Below are positions 9,552 through 18,206 of a DNA stretch of 64,000 bases, one piece after another. The stretch comes from Candidatus Melainabacteria bacterium. GTDB taxonomy: Bacteria > Cyanobacteriota > Vampirovibrionia > Obscuribacterales > Obscuribacteraceae. The notes beneath the pieces are model-generated. The model made no database searches. It saw only the letters and a list, made by a program, of their open reading frames with translations, and had not been told where the DNA came from. The DNA is taken from positions 79,152 through 143,151 of the forward strand of contig RXJR01000011.1 in the NCBI GenBank assembly GCA_003963305.1, written 5' to 3'. Numbering within the stretch: the first letter of the stretch is position 1; each line of letters begins with the position of its first letter. A program made the translations under genes and the position numbers.

Positions 9552-10232
9552 TTGATCTACGAAGATAGAAAAGAGGCAGGAAAACTACTGGCGGATTTAT
9601 TGAGTGAGTTCGCGAACCGCTCCGACTTAGTAGTACTGGCGCTTCCTCGTGGTGGAGTGCCGGTTGCCGCTGAAATCGCTAAACGGCTCAACGCCCCGCT
9701 TGATGTTTTCATCGTTCGCAAATTGGGAGTGCCGGGGCAAGAAGAGCTAGCCATGGGTGCCATTGCGAGCGGTGGTGCTCGGGTTATCAACGATGGAATC
9801 GTCAAAACCCTTCGGATCACGCAATCCACGATTGACGAGGTAGCGGCGCATGAGCAGTTGGAACTAGAGCGTCGGGAACGGCTCTATCGAGCTGGAAAAA
9901 GCCCGCACCAGCTGAACGGAATGCAGGTGATTCTTGTCGATGATGGCTTGGCGACAGGAGCCAGCATGCGAGCAGCCATGCGTGCTGTGAAGACATTGAA
10001 ACCAGCGAAAGTGTATGTGGCTGTCCCTGTCGCCGAAGCCGAGACCAAATCAGAGTTCCTCCGCGAAGTTGACGGTATCTACTGTACTCAGACTCCGTCT
10101 CCATTCAGAGGAGTGGGGCAATGGTACAAAGATTTCGATCAAACAAGCGACGCCGAAGTTGCGCAGCTTTTAGCTGGTGCGGACATCACGGCACCATATG
10201 CGAAACCACAGCCGGACCCATCAAATCGCTAA
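9552..10232 (+). CDS. Predicted phosphoribosyltransferase (COG1926 type)
   Basis: This 226-residue protein has the PRPP-binding loop VILVDDGLATGASM at about 131-144 and the segments LALPRGGVPVAAE and RKLGVPGQEELAMGAI, which are hallmarks of the COG1926 family of type I phosphoribosyltransferase-fold proteins. The substrate is unknown, and in other organisms the family is often fused or linked to hydrolases. The start is a TTG at 9552 with GGAG at 9541-9544. The ~275 bases upstream hold no gene; I see no convincing promoter in them. Confidence 0.85.
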   Translation: MIYEDRKEAGKLLADLLSEFANRSDLVVLALPRGGVPVAAEIAKRLNAPLDVFIVRKLGVPGQEELAMGAIASGGARVINDGIVKTLRITQSTIDEVAAHEQLELERRERLYRAGKSPHQLNGMQVILVDDGLATGASMRAAMRAVKTLKPAKVYVAVPVAEAETKSEFLREVDGIYCTQTPSPFRGVGQWYKDFDQTSDAEVAQLLAGADITAPYAKPQPDPSNR

Positions 10233-10334
10233 TTTACGATCACGTGCAGGTGGTCTGTGTTACCGGATTTGCCGGTTTAACCGACACGATCCGGAAAAGT
10301 GATACTGTATTGTCAACGAACAGGAATTCCTCGA

Positions 10335-10727
10335 ATGAATCAAGCACTTTTGATCAACACATTAGCCGTCGCCCTGGGTGGCAGTGTTGGCTCAATTGCA
10401 CGATTTTGGAGTGGGCAACTGTTTGCAAATTGGTTCGGCACCACGTTTCCATGGGCCACCTTGTTCGTAAACATCGTCGGCAGCGCCTTTCTCGGATTCG
10501 TCTTTAGCTTCTCGATAGCGAAACCCGGAGCCGTCGATCCGAACGTTCGATTGCTTCTTACAACGGGATTCTCTGGTGGCTTCACGACGTTCAGCGCTTT
10601 CGCGTGGGAAACACTCAGCTTGTATCAAAAGGGCGATACCACACTAGCACTGGCGAACATCGGCGCCAATCTGCTGCTGGGTTTCATTGCTGTTTTTCTC
10701 GGATATCTACTTGGTCGAGTGGTGTAA
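10335..10727 (+). CDS. crcB: CrcB/Fluc fluoride ion channel
   Basis: Fluc channels export fluoride as dimers of four-helix subunits in the inner membrane. The 130-residue protein shows four hydrophobic helices and family motifs: GGSVGSIARFW near the N-terminus, TLFVNIVGSAFLG, and TTGFSGGFTTFSAFAWE, which holds the phenylalanine box. I chose ATG 10335 because AGGAA lies upstream; the frame is open 36 bases further. I looked for a fluoride riboswitch in 10233-10334 and did not find its conserved core. A DUF190 gene follows after 31 bases, a pairing seen in other bacteria. Confidence 0.92.
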   Translation: MNQALLINTLAVALGGSVGSIARFWSGQLFANWFGTTFPWATLFVNIVGSAFLGFVFSFSIAKPGAVDPNVRLLLTTGFSGGFTTFSAFAWETLSLYQKGDTTLALANIGANLLLGFIAVFLGYLLGRVV

Positions 10728-10758
10728 TGACGGGTGTGCATCAACTTATCGAGGTATT

Positions 10759-11091
10759 ATGCGAACTAGCTCAGTAATGAAACGTGTGATGATTTTTGTT
10801 GATGAAACCGACAAGTTCCAACGCGCAAATCTGGCGGCCGCGCTTCTTGAGCGGTTGAAGAAAGAGGGGTGCGCTGGTGCAACTGTGCTGAAGGGTTCCG
10901 CCGGTTTCGGTGCACACAAGCAGATTCACACAAACACAATTGTTGACCTTGCTGTCAGTTTGCCCGATATAGTCATGTTTATTGAAACACCTGAAAAGGT
11001 AGCTGAGATACTTCCAATTCTGGAAGGAATGATTGAGGAAGGATTTATCGCAATTGATGAAGTTGAAACAATCAAACTGTCGAAGAAATAG
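10759..11091 (+). CDS. DUF190 family protein
   Basis: A 110-residue protein with the DUF190 pattern: MIFVDETDKFQ at the start, an AAALLERLKKEGCAGATVLKG helix-strand unit, GFGAHKQIHT, and a C-terminal IVMFIETPEKVAEILP. The fold of the family is ferredoxin-like (PII-like); its function is not established, but it often sits next to crcB, suggesting a role with fluoride export. ATG 10759 is supported by GAGG at 10751-10754; ATG 10777 is an alternative. It lies 31 bases behind crcB and overlaps the next gene. Confidence 0.85.
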   Translation: MRTSSVMKRVMIFVDETDKFQRANLAAALLERLKKEGCAGATVLKGSAGFGAHKQIHTNTIVDLAVSLPDIVMFIETPEKVAEILPILEGMIEEGFIAIDEVETIKLSKK

Positions 11092-11866
11092 GTTCGGAAG
11101 AGTTTCACTTCGCAAAGTGCAGTTCCTTGCCATTGCCGGAGCGCTTCTACTCTCCGTGCTTGTTCTTTTGCCACACTTCGGAGCCTTTGCAGATCAAACC
11201 GGCACTTCAAACATTCAATTCGATGCGCAAACATTCGACTTCGGCACCGTTGATGAAGGAGCGAGAATAAATCACACATTCAAAGTGATGAATAAAGGCA
11301 ACAGTCTGCTCAAGATTGTCGACGCCTACGCCTCTTGCGGCTGCACGGTGCCAAAGCTTTCCAAAAAAAATCTGGAACCAGGAGAAACTGCCGACCTATT
11401 CATTACAGTTGACACTTCGATGAAACAAAATGCAGTCACTAAAACAGTGAACGTTTCTTCCAACGACCCCAAAAGACCAATTGTCGAAATAGCGCTGAAG
11501 ATGTTCGTCCGCAATCAACACAAAGGTTTGACCGAGAGCGCCAAAGCCAAGATTCTAACGGATGAGAACTGCACGTCTTGCCATGTTGCTCGTGGTGTCG
11601 GAGCGTTTGGCATCGACCTTTACGTGGCGGATTGCGCCATGTGTCACGGTCCAAAAGCGGAAGGTGAGAGCGGACCGCCCCTCATCGGTCCATACGACAA
11701 CGCGACTTATTACAACCACATGAAGGATGTTCTCGTACACGGCAGCAAACGCACAAATGCCATGCCCGGTTTCGGCGGAGAGTCAGGCGGTCCGCTAGCG
11801 CAGAAACAGATTGATTCTTTGCTGACCTATTTGAAAGAACTTTCGGCAAAACGCAACAAGAAATAG
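11057..11866 (+). CDS. DUF1573 domain fused to a c-type cytochrome
   Basis: After a basic leader and one hydrophobic segment (FLAIAGALLLSVLVLLPHFG), which would export or anchor the protein, comes a DUF1573-type Ig-like domain with the typical FDFGTVDEGARINHTFKV and CGCTVP segments. The C-terminal third is a cytochrome c-like domain with two CxxCH sites (CTSCH and CAMCH) and a possible methionine ligand in NAMPGFG. It should act outside the cytoplasmic membrane. The start is uncertain: ATG 11057, or a TTG at 11033; both lie inside the DUF190 gene, so the two genes overlap. Redox role is inferred from the heme sites. Confidence 0.8.
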   Translation: MKLKQSNCRRNRFGRVSLRKVQFLAIAGALLLSVLVLLPHFGAFADQTGTSNIQFDAQTFDFGTVDEGARINHTFKVMNKGNSLLKIVDAYASCGCTVPKLSKKNLEPGETADLFITVDTSMKQNAVTKTVNVSSNDPKRPIVEIALKMFVRNQHKGLTESAKAKILTDENCTSCHVARGVGAFGIDLYVADCAMCHGPKAEGESGPPLIGPYDNATYYNHMKDVLVHGSKRTNAMPGFGGESGGPLAQKQIDSLLTYLKELSAKRNKK

Positions 11867-12275
11867 AAACTTGAGCAAAAGGCACGACAATTCCGCTTCC
11901 TCACTAGTGCATAAAAATGCACCTGAGCATTAAAACTCACAGCCGGTCGTCAAGAGATTTGGTATATGTCGTCGATAGATCTCATTCCGGACGAAGCGAA
12001 AAGTCGCCGCCAAAGTGTGACTTGAAGAGCAGGTAATGCTGACAAGCCAAAAGTCTGATCTTCGTTGCCTTCAGGGCGTTGTCGAGCAGTACTTCAGAGT
12101 GCGAAATAAGCGAACGAGCTAAGTCTGATAATGAAAAATGCAAGGTCTTGCCCCTTTCAAGGGTTTATAATCGACGGCCCGTGGAACATTTTAGGAGAGT
12201 GTATGGTTGGCGCGGCGACAAATCTGCGAACCTGATCCTCCCACGGATGGTAGATCCGGACTAGAACGACAGAGC
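11867..12275. other. Gene-free stretch before the FHA gene
   Basis: About 400 bases hold no convincing gene. A perfect TATAAT at 12166-12171 lies 104 bases before the FHA gene start, but no -35 hexamer stands 16-18 bases before it (the nearest, TTGCCC at 12149, is only 11 bases away). If it is the promoter, it would need an activator or be weak. Nothing else stands out. Confidence 0.4.
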
Positions 12276-14588
12276 ATGACCATGGAAAGCACGTGTCCAG
12301 TATGTAAAAAGCCCTACGATGGCGTCGTCTGCACTCAGTGCACGGTCACCGACCTCGACATGGGTGGTCTGATGGCTGGTGAAGGTCTTCGACTGAAGAG
12401 TGATGAGGAGCCCGGTGATGCTCACGCTACGGCATATCTCGTAGATCTTGTGTCGAATCGAAAGATTCCTATTACAGCGCCGCGATGCAAAGTCGGGCGT
12501 GATGATCTAAATGACATCGTTATCTCCGGCGACCAGTCAATTTCTCGATTCCACTTCGTAATTACTAAAGAGAACGGTCAATACATGGTGCAAGACGGAA
12601 AGAGCCGACACGGCACTTTCCTCAACGGCAATCAGATCACCGTGCCCGAACCGATTCACGATGGTGACGTGCTCAAAGTAGGCGTGTCCCTTTTCTGGTT
12701 CGTTATCGAGCAAGTTGTTCCTGCCAGCGCACCCGAAAAGTTTGCGCCGGTTGACGTTGCAGCCATGGCGAATGCTGACGCAGAGCAACAAGAGCTGGAA
12801 TTCGAGTTGCCTGAGCCTTCCAACCAGCAAGGCACAAGAGAGATGAATCTCCCCGATGCCGCAAATGTAACTATCAGTGCAAAAGGCGAATCGCCGAAAA
12901 CATCCTCGGATAAAGGCGAAATCACGGTCGCGATGCTGCTTGACCCGTTGCAACAGAAAGAGCTGAACAATGCCGTAAGTAAGGCAGCGGAATCTCAGAA
13001 AGCTGAGCTAGCGGCCAAGGCAGACGATAAAGCTGAAATCTCGGCCGAAGCAAAAAGCGATGCGAGCAAATCTGAAACTGCCAAGACAGAAGACACAGCA
13101 GCAGAAAAAGCTGCAGAAAAAGCAGCTTCAGAAAAAACAGATACGACCCCAGATGTGGTGGCAGCCGACGAGAAGAAATTTACGGAGTTCGACGACGCCT
13201 ACGGTCAACAAAAATCTTTCGGCGATTACACTTACGGAATCAACGATCTGTTCGACCCACTGAACAAAGTGGCCAGCGCGATCAGTGCTGCTCGCGAAGA
13301 GGGCGCCGCTAGTGATGAGAAGACTGCAGAAATTTCCAGCAGTGCAGCTGATGAGAAGTCGGACGTGAAGGCAGAATCGAAAGAGCTGGAAGCTAATAAG
13401 CAAGAGCAAGCGGAAGAAGTAAAAGTCGACGCCGCTCCTGCGGAGAAAGAGCAAGAGCCGATTATCGCCTCGACCACGACCACTGAAGAGCAATCGAAAT
13501 CAGAAGAAGTCAAAGCCGAAGACGTCAGATCCGAGGACGTCAAAGCAGAGGAAGTCAAAGCCGCGGACGAAACAAAAGCAGCTCAAGACTTCGAACCATT
13601 GCATGAAAAAGCAGAAACAGTCGAGCCAGAATTGGCTTCTGCATCTGCCTCTACTCCATCCACACTGGATAAATTCGCCGAAATCATCGACGAAGTTTCC
13701 AGTAACACTGAAAAGAAAATAGAAGAACCTGCGTCGTCTTTAAAACTCAACTTTCAATCATCGGGTGATAAGGTCGAACGCGAAGAATCGAAACACGAGG
13801 ACGAAACGCGGGTACAAGCCTCAACAACAAACGGTGAATCACAGACCAGCAACGGAGCAAAAGGTATGAGTATAGTTAAAGAAGCGGGCTCGAGCACAGT
13901 ACCAGAATGGTGCAAAAAGTACTTCTCTTCTGAGCTTAATTCACTCAGCAAAGAATTGACAGAGCTGAACGAACAAGTTCGTCTCGCGCAGCAAAAAATC
14001 AAGGAAGTGGAAAGCCGAGTTGCTCTCACCAAAGGGTTGCGTAATACGCTGCTCACATCGCAAGGTGAAGAACTGGTCGAAGCCTGCGGAAAGGTTCTGA
14101 CGATGCTGGGATGGCGCGTCAAAATCTCCGAAGAAGATAAACACGAGCTGCGTCTGGACACTGGCGAAGACAAAAACGTTTCCATCGCTCGAATCGTCTG
14201 GACAGAAAGCCAAGCCGATCGGACACACCTCGGACAGCTGTCTATCTCGCAGACGCGCTACTGGTGCGAACAGGGAGTTGAGCCGAAGGGCATTCTGCTC
14301 GTCTGCAAGAGCGGCGACAGTGCACCGGCACCGCTCGGTTCTTCAGATTTCAACAGCGAACTTGCTGAGTACGCATCGAAGAAGAATGTCTGCTTGATGA
14401 CGACGCTGCAGTTGCTGGCGGTCTACAAAGAGATCGCATTGCATGACGGCAGCGCCGATACAGTGCGGTCGACAATTCTAGCCAGCAGTGGTTGGTTGCC
14501 TGGTTTCAACCTGGAGCCGGGAGCCGAGTCTGCGGAGAAAGAAGAAAGCTCCGGCACAAACAAACTGAGTTCTTTGCTTTCCGCTTAG
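12276..14588 (+). CDS. Zinc-ribbon and FHA domain protein with nuclease-like C-terminal domain
   Basis: The 770-residue protein has four parts. Residues 6-25 form a zinc ribbon (CPVC...CTQC). Residues about 55-150 are an FHA domain with the phosphothreonine-binding pattern KVGRDDLNDIVI, SISRFHF and SRHGTFLNG. Residues about 180-520 are low-complexity, rich in Glu, Lys, Ala and Ser, with repeats such as EDVKAEEVKA. After a coiled coil (about 545-585) comes a domain resembling the restriction-endonuclease fold (ACGKVLTMLGWRVKI, KGILLVCKSG), without clear catalytic residues. It may tether phosphorylated partners. The start uses the first of two close ATGs (12276 or 12282). Confidence 0.75.
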   Translation: MTMESTCPVCKKPYDGVVCTQCTVTDLDMGGLMAGEGLRLKSDEEPGDAHATAYLVDLVSNRKIPITAPRCKVGRDDLNDIVISGDQSISRFHFVITKENGQYMVQDGKSRHGTFLNGNQITVPEPIHDGDVLKVGVSLFWFVIEQVVPASAPEKFAPVDVAAMANADAEQQELEFELPEPSNQQGTREMNLPDAANVTISAKGESPKTSSDKGEITVAMLLDPLQQKELNNAVSKAAESQKAELAAKADDKAEISAEAKSDASKSETAKTEDTAAEKAAEKAASEKTDTTPDVVAADEKKFTEFDDAYGQQKSFGDYTYGINDLFDPLNKVASAISAAREEGAASDEKTAEISSSAADEKSDVKAESKELEANKQEQAEEVKVDAAPAEKEQEPIIASTTTTEEQSKSEEVKAEDVRSEDVKAEEVKAADETKAAQDFEPLHEKAETVEPELASASASTPSTLDKFAEIIDEVSSNTEKKIEEPASSLKLNFQSSGDKVEREESKHEDETRVQASTTNGESQTSNGAKGMSIVKEAGSSTVPEWCKKYFSSELNSLSKELTELNEQVRLAQQKIKEVESRVALTKGLRNTLLTSQGEELVEACGKVLTMLGWRVKISEEDKHELRLDTGEDKNVSIARIVWTESQADRTHLGQLSISQTRYWCEQGVEPKGILLVCKSGDSAPAPLGSSDFNSELAEYASKKNVCLMTTLQLLAVYKEIALHDGSADTVRSTILASSGWLPGFNLEPGAESAEKEESSGTNKLSSLLSA

Positions 14589-14612
14589 CCGACAGAGCAC
14601 CAAGAGTAATTG

Positions 14613-14639
14613 AGAGGCATCACCACTGGTGGTGCCTCT
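14613..14639 (+). terminator. Hairpin after the FHA gene
   Basis: A 12-bp stem with a 3-base loop (AGAGGCATCACC pairing with GGTGGTGCCTCT, one G-U) lies 25 bases past the stop. It is followed by only a short T-rich run, so it may be a weak terminator. Confidence 0.6.
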
Positions 14640-14658
14640 TCTGCATGCGGGACGCATG

Positions 14659-14775
14659 CGTTCCATGGACTGCGGGGCTCAGCGTTCCATGGACTGCGGG
14701 GCGCAGCGTTCCATGGACTGCGGGCGCAGCGTTCCATGGACTGCGGGGCTCAGCGTTGCATGGGGTTCGGGTCGC
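14659..14775. repeat. Tandem 24-bp repeats between convergent genes
   Basis: Units of CGTTCCATGGACTGCGGGGC plus four variable bases begin at 14659, 14683, 14707, 14730 and, degenerate, 14754 (period 24, once 23). CCATGG is itself palindromic. The array fills the space between the FHA gene (+) and the FMN reductase gene (-). It shares ATGGAC and a GCGGG run with the 31-bp array at 8547-8700, and occupies the same kind of site. Confidence 0.85.
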
Positions 14776-15390
14776 TTAATTCTTGGTTTCAGTTAGTTGC
14801 TTCAGTTCTGTTCCGTGCAACTTCGAGGCGACTGTAGCAACCTGGGCTCCTATATTCTTGATTGCACTCTGTTGCTTTTCGTCTTTCATTGTGCCGTCTT
14901 CAGCAAATGCTTCGTTTGCTTTTGCCACTGCCACCTGCTCAGGAATAACAGTGCACTTAATGTTGCCGAAGATGGAACGCACTGTGACCAGTCCCCTCAG
15001 ACCACCAAGGGCACCAGGCGAAGCCGCCATCAAACCAACCACCTTCTTATCGAAACACGCAAGCGGACTCTCGCCAGGCACAGGTCTGGACACCCAATCG
15101 ATAGCATTTTTTAGCAGCGCTGAAATTGACGAGTTATATTCAGGAGACGAGACCAGAAGTCCATGATGTTCGAGAAAAATTTTCTTGAGCTTCTTAGCAT
15201 TTTCAGGAAGTCCTTCTTGCGTTTCCAGGTCGCCATCGTAGATTGGCATGGGATAATCCCGCAAGTCTATGAAGGTTACTTCTGCTCCCGCGCCACGAGC
15301 ACCCTCTGCTGCAACCTTGACCAGCTTTTTATTGAAAGAATCGCTCCGTGAGCTACCTGCGAATGCCAAAATTTTGGTAATTGACGCCAT
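14776..15390 (-). CDS. NADPH-dependent FMN reductase (flavodoxin-like)
   Basis: The 204-residue protein has a flavodoxin-like fold. It carries the FMN phosphate loop GSSRSDSFNKKL at about 12-23, SPEYNSSISALLKNAIDW at about 83-100, and GALGGLRG. Enzymes of this type reduce free FMN, quinones, azo dyes or chromate with NAD(P)H in the cytoplasm; the substrate here is unknown. The 3' end touches the 24-bp repeat array. The 263 bases upstream, shared with the divergent gene at 15654, hold no clear promoter. Confidence 0.88.
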   Translation of the reverse strand: MASITKILAFAGSSRSDSFNKKLVKVAAEGARGAGAEVTFIDLRDYPMPIYDGDLETQEGLPENAKKLKKIFLEHHGLLVSSPEYNSSISALLKNAIDWVSRPVPGESPLACFDKKVVGLMAASPGALGGLRGLVTVRSIFGNIKCTVIPEQVAVAKANEAFAEDGTMKDEKQQSAIKNIGAQVATVASKLHGTELKQLTETKN

Positions 15391-15653
15391 GATTCAACCT
15401 CGCTTGCTATTCATTTAAGGCAGGTAGTTTAACCGATCCGAAGGCATTGCTCCAAACGCTGATGAACTCAGCAAAACAACCTGGTTCAGCACAGGTCTCA
15501 GACAGAAGTCCAAAATATGAAGTGCAGATGGACAAACTGTCTGGCAGAATTCGACGCCGTTCCATTTAATGCAAAGGCGCTCGACTTGGGGTACACCTAA
15601 CTTGTAGTCCGAAAGCTACATTTCCTCCTCACGCTGAGCACAGGTAAAAATAA

Positions 15654-17141
15654 ATGCCAATTCTGCTTGATTGCAGAGACGATGGGTCTCTGGCTTGTTT
15701 TCTGGATGGTGACCTTCAGTTTGACAGCCGCGATGAGCGCATCTATCACGAGGCATTGGCTTTGCCGGCCCTGGCGATCGCTGAATCACGCGGCGTTCAA
15801 TCGCTGAGAGCCCTGATCATCGGCGGAGGCGATGGACTGACGGCGAGAGAACTGCTTAAATCAACCAAAGTGCACACGATCGATCTCGTTGATTATGATG
15901 CCAGCATGATAAAGCTGGCCCGAAGCGAATTTGCTCGCTTCAACGATAGCAGCCTCAACGACCAACGGGTCACCGTGCAAATTGAAGACGGCAGAGATTT
16001 TGTCAAACGCGCACTTGCGACTGGCACCAAATACGATATCATTATAAGCGATTTAACAGCCGCACACGATGCCGATGCAGCTCAACTGCACACGGTGGAT
16101 TTTTATAGACAGTTGCGCGAATTGCTCGGCAAGCACGGCGTGCTCTCCGTCAACAGCGCGTCGCCGTCGGGGACGCCGGAAGCATACTGGTCAATTTTCA
16201 ACAGCCTGTTGACCAGCGCACTTAACCCGCGTCCTTACTGCATAACGTTGCCATCATTCGCGGAACAGGGGTATGGCTCAGATTGGGGATTCATCCTTGC
16301 CTCACCGCAATCGATTCAAGCTGCCGATTTTACAGATTGTCTCAGTTTCGCAACTCCCCGGCACGAGTTGAAAGATGTTCAACAGGTGCACCAACTTTTC
16401 CTCATCAATGAGAATGTATTTTCGAGGCAAGCCACTACATGCGCCGCTAATGGCGAGAGCGACATTCTCGTGCATTATCTCTTCAACCCACAACCGATAA
16501 CTTCGGCGTCCGACACATTCATCGACATGTTGTCGTTTGATTTAAATCAGCTTACTGCCCCGCAACATTCGGGCAGCTACCTTCTGCCACAAGAGGTGCG
16601 TCAATCGCTTTCGCAGTGGCAGGATGCACCGCAACGACAGGAAGAACTGCTTTCTGAAGTCTTCGACCTTATGCCGGCGCTCAGACGTTTCCAGACGCGA
16701 GAAATGATAGACGAATTTCTCGTCAAGCCGGCCGCGTTTCTCGCTCCAATAGATCTACGCGGATTGGTGAACGCGCTTCTCACCAGGGTTTCAGAGCTGC
16801 CAGAGAAGCTCGTACAAGAGTTGGATTTTTTGAAAGAGAAAATCGAGGAGTTGGCTGGCGACCACGAGCAGCTGCTGGCGCTGGGATTGCGTTCTCTGAC
16901 GATTATCGCGGTGGTGGTGATCATTGGCAATCTCATGTATCCTGACGCGGTCTACGCCAAAGGACACGCCGATGCGCATGCAGCAGCCCACTCAGCCTCC
17001 CATGCAGGACATCGCGGACATGGCTCCCGCGGTTATGGCTATGGATACGGCTCAAGCTACACATACAACAACAATGTTGGACATTGGGGTCCATGGTATA
17101 CAAACAGCAATGGCAAACGAGTGCGAAACTGGATCCCGTAA
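15654..17141 (+). CDS. Spermidine-synthase-like methyltransferase-fold protein with membrane anchor
   Basis: Residues about 1-230 resemble the spermine/spermidine synthase family: IIGGGDGLTARELLK at about 55-69 (cofactor loop), IDLVDYDASM, EDGRDFV and IISDLTAAHD. Residues 230-415 are not recognised. A hydrophobic helix follows at about 418-434 (SLTIIAVVVIIGNLMY), then a His/Ala/Gly/Tyr-rich tail (GHRGHGSRGYGYGYG) of about 60 residues. The tail would lie outside the membrane or bind metal, which is speculation. The ribosome site (AGGTAAAA) is weak. The stop overlaps the start of the next gene (TAATG), so the two are coupled. Confidence 0.8.
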   Translation: MPILLDCRDDGSLACFLDGDLQFDSRDERIYHEALALPALAIAESRGVQSLRALIIGGGDGLTARELLKSTKVHTIDLVDYDASMIKLARSEFARFNDSSLNDQRVTVQIEDGRDFVKRALATGTKYDIIISDLTAAHDADAAQLHTVDFYRQLRELLGKHGVLSVNSASPSGTPEAYWSIFNSLLTSALNPRPYCITLPSFAEQGYGSDWGFILASPQSIQAADFTDCLSFATPRHELKDVQQVHQLFLINENVFSRQATTCAANGESDILVHYLFNPQPITSASDTFIDMLSFDLNQLTAPQHSGSYLLPQEVRQSLSQWQDAPQRQEELLSEVFDLMPALRRFQTREMIDEFLVKPAAFLAPIDLRGLVNALLTRVSELPEKLVQELDFLKEKIEELAGDHEQLLALGLRSLTIIAVVVIIGNLMYPDAVYAKGHADAHAAAHSASHAGHRGHGSRGYGYGYGSSYTYNNNVGHWGPWYTNSNGKRVRNWIP

Positions 17142-18181
17142 TGTCCATTACTCTCAAGGATTTAGGTGAAGTAGAACCTGACTCAACTCTGGGCAAACAG
17201 TGGGATCGGCTGGTGCAATCAAACCCTGCTTCGGGTTTTATGCAAAGCACCCACTGGGCACAGTTCAAGCGGCAGATGGGCTTGAAGCCATATCATCTAG
17301 CATTGCTTGCTGATGACGAACTGTTCGGTGGTGGGATTTTTTACGCGGCGCCCAATATGAAAGGAGCGGGTTTTCTCGTCGCTCCCGATGGTCCTGTCTT
17401 GCCCTGGCACAACGATGAACTTGCGGCCCGAGGTATGGAGTTGCTGGTAGAGTCCCTCGCAGCAGAAGCCTCGACATCGGGCTCGATGGCGCTAAGGATT
17501 GCGCCTCGCCTCGGCGCGCAGTTGCCGCCGGCTCTGCAGGAATTTTCCCGATCGCCCCTGCGCTTGATCGAGAATAAAACAATGTTTCTAGACTTGCGCC
17601 CGGAGCCTGAAATTCTCCTTGAAAAAATGAAGCCGAAAGCCAGATACAACATTGGTCTCGCTCGCAGGAAAGGGGTGACCGTGCATGAGGAGAGTTCTCT
17701 ATCAGCGGCTCGGAAGTTCTATGCAGTGATGCAGTCAGTCGCTGCGCGTAATGAAATATTTGTTGAGCCGCTTTCTTATTTCATCGCCTTGATTGACACT
17801 CTATGCGCGCCTGGTCTGGCCAGAGTACTGTTTGCGGAGCACGACGGTGAGATACTGGGCGCTTTAATCATGGTAATTTTCGGCGAGCGCGCCACTTATC
17901 TGTATGGTGGCACCACTGATACCAAACGAAATTTCATGGGCGGTTACGCTTTGCAGTGGGCAGCAATTGAAACAGCACGAAAAGCGGGAGCGAAGACTTA
18001 TGACTTCTGGGGTTACGATTCGGCGTCGTCGCCCGATAACAATTACGCAGGATTTTCGCGCTTCAAGAGCCAGTTTTGCGGAGAGTGCATTGAATTGTCG
18101 GGTGCCCTCGATCTCTATTTCATGGATCGCCTGGCGGATGTTGTGATCAAAGCAATCAACGAGATGGCGCTGGAAACTTGA
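17141..18181 (+). CDS. FemAB-family (GNAT fold) aminoacyltransferase
   Basis: FemABX proteins add amino acids from aminoacyl-tRNA to the peptidoglycan stem peptide, or make related lipid or peptide links. The 346-residue protein shows the family's QSTHWAQFKRQMG start, ALRIAPRLG, MKPKARYNIGLARRKGV in the middle, and the C-terminal YDFWGYDSASSPDN followed by FSRFKSQFCGE. The ATG at 17141 overlaps the preceding stop, and no earlier ATG is needed. Coupling with the spermidine-synthase-like gene suggests a joint role, perhaps in a polyamine- or amine-linked envelope modification, which is inference. Confidence 0.85.
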   Translation: MSITLKDLGEVEPDSTLGKQWDRLVQSNPASGFMQSTHWAQFKRQMGLKPYHLALLADDELFGGGIFYAAPNMKGAGFLVAPDGPVLPWHNDELAARGMELLVESLAAEASTSGSMALRIAPRLGAQLPPALQEFSRSPLRLIENKTMFLDLRPEPEILLEKMKPKARYNIGLARRKGVTVHEESSLSAARKFYAVMQSVAARNEIFVEPLSYFIALIDTLCAPGLARVLFAEHDGEILGALIMVIFGERATYLYGGTTDTKRNFMGGYALQWAAIETARKAGAKTYDFWGYDSASSPDNNYAGFSRFKSQFCGECIELSGALDLYFMDRLADVVIKAINEMALET

Positions 18182-18206
18182 CCTGAATTGACTTTTGGGT
18201 TCGGGT

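Noticed and set aside
10233-10334. Fluoride riboswitch before crcB
   Set aside because: I could not find the conserved core or pseudoknot partner.
12149-12171. Full sigma-70 promoter before the FHA gene (TTGCCC and TATAAT)
   Set aside because: Spacing is only 11 bases; kept only as a possible -10.
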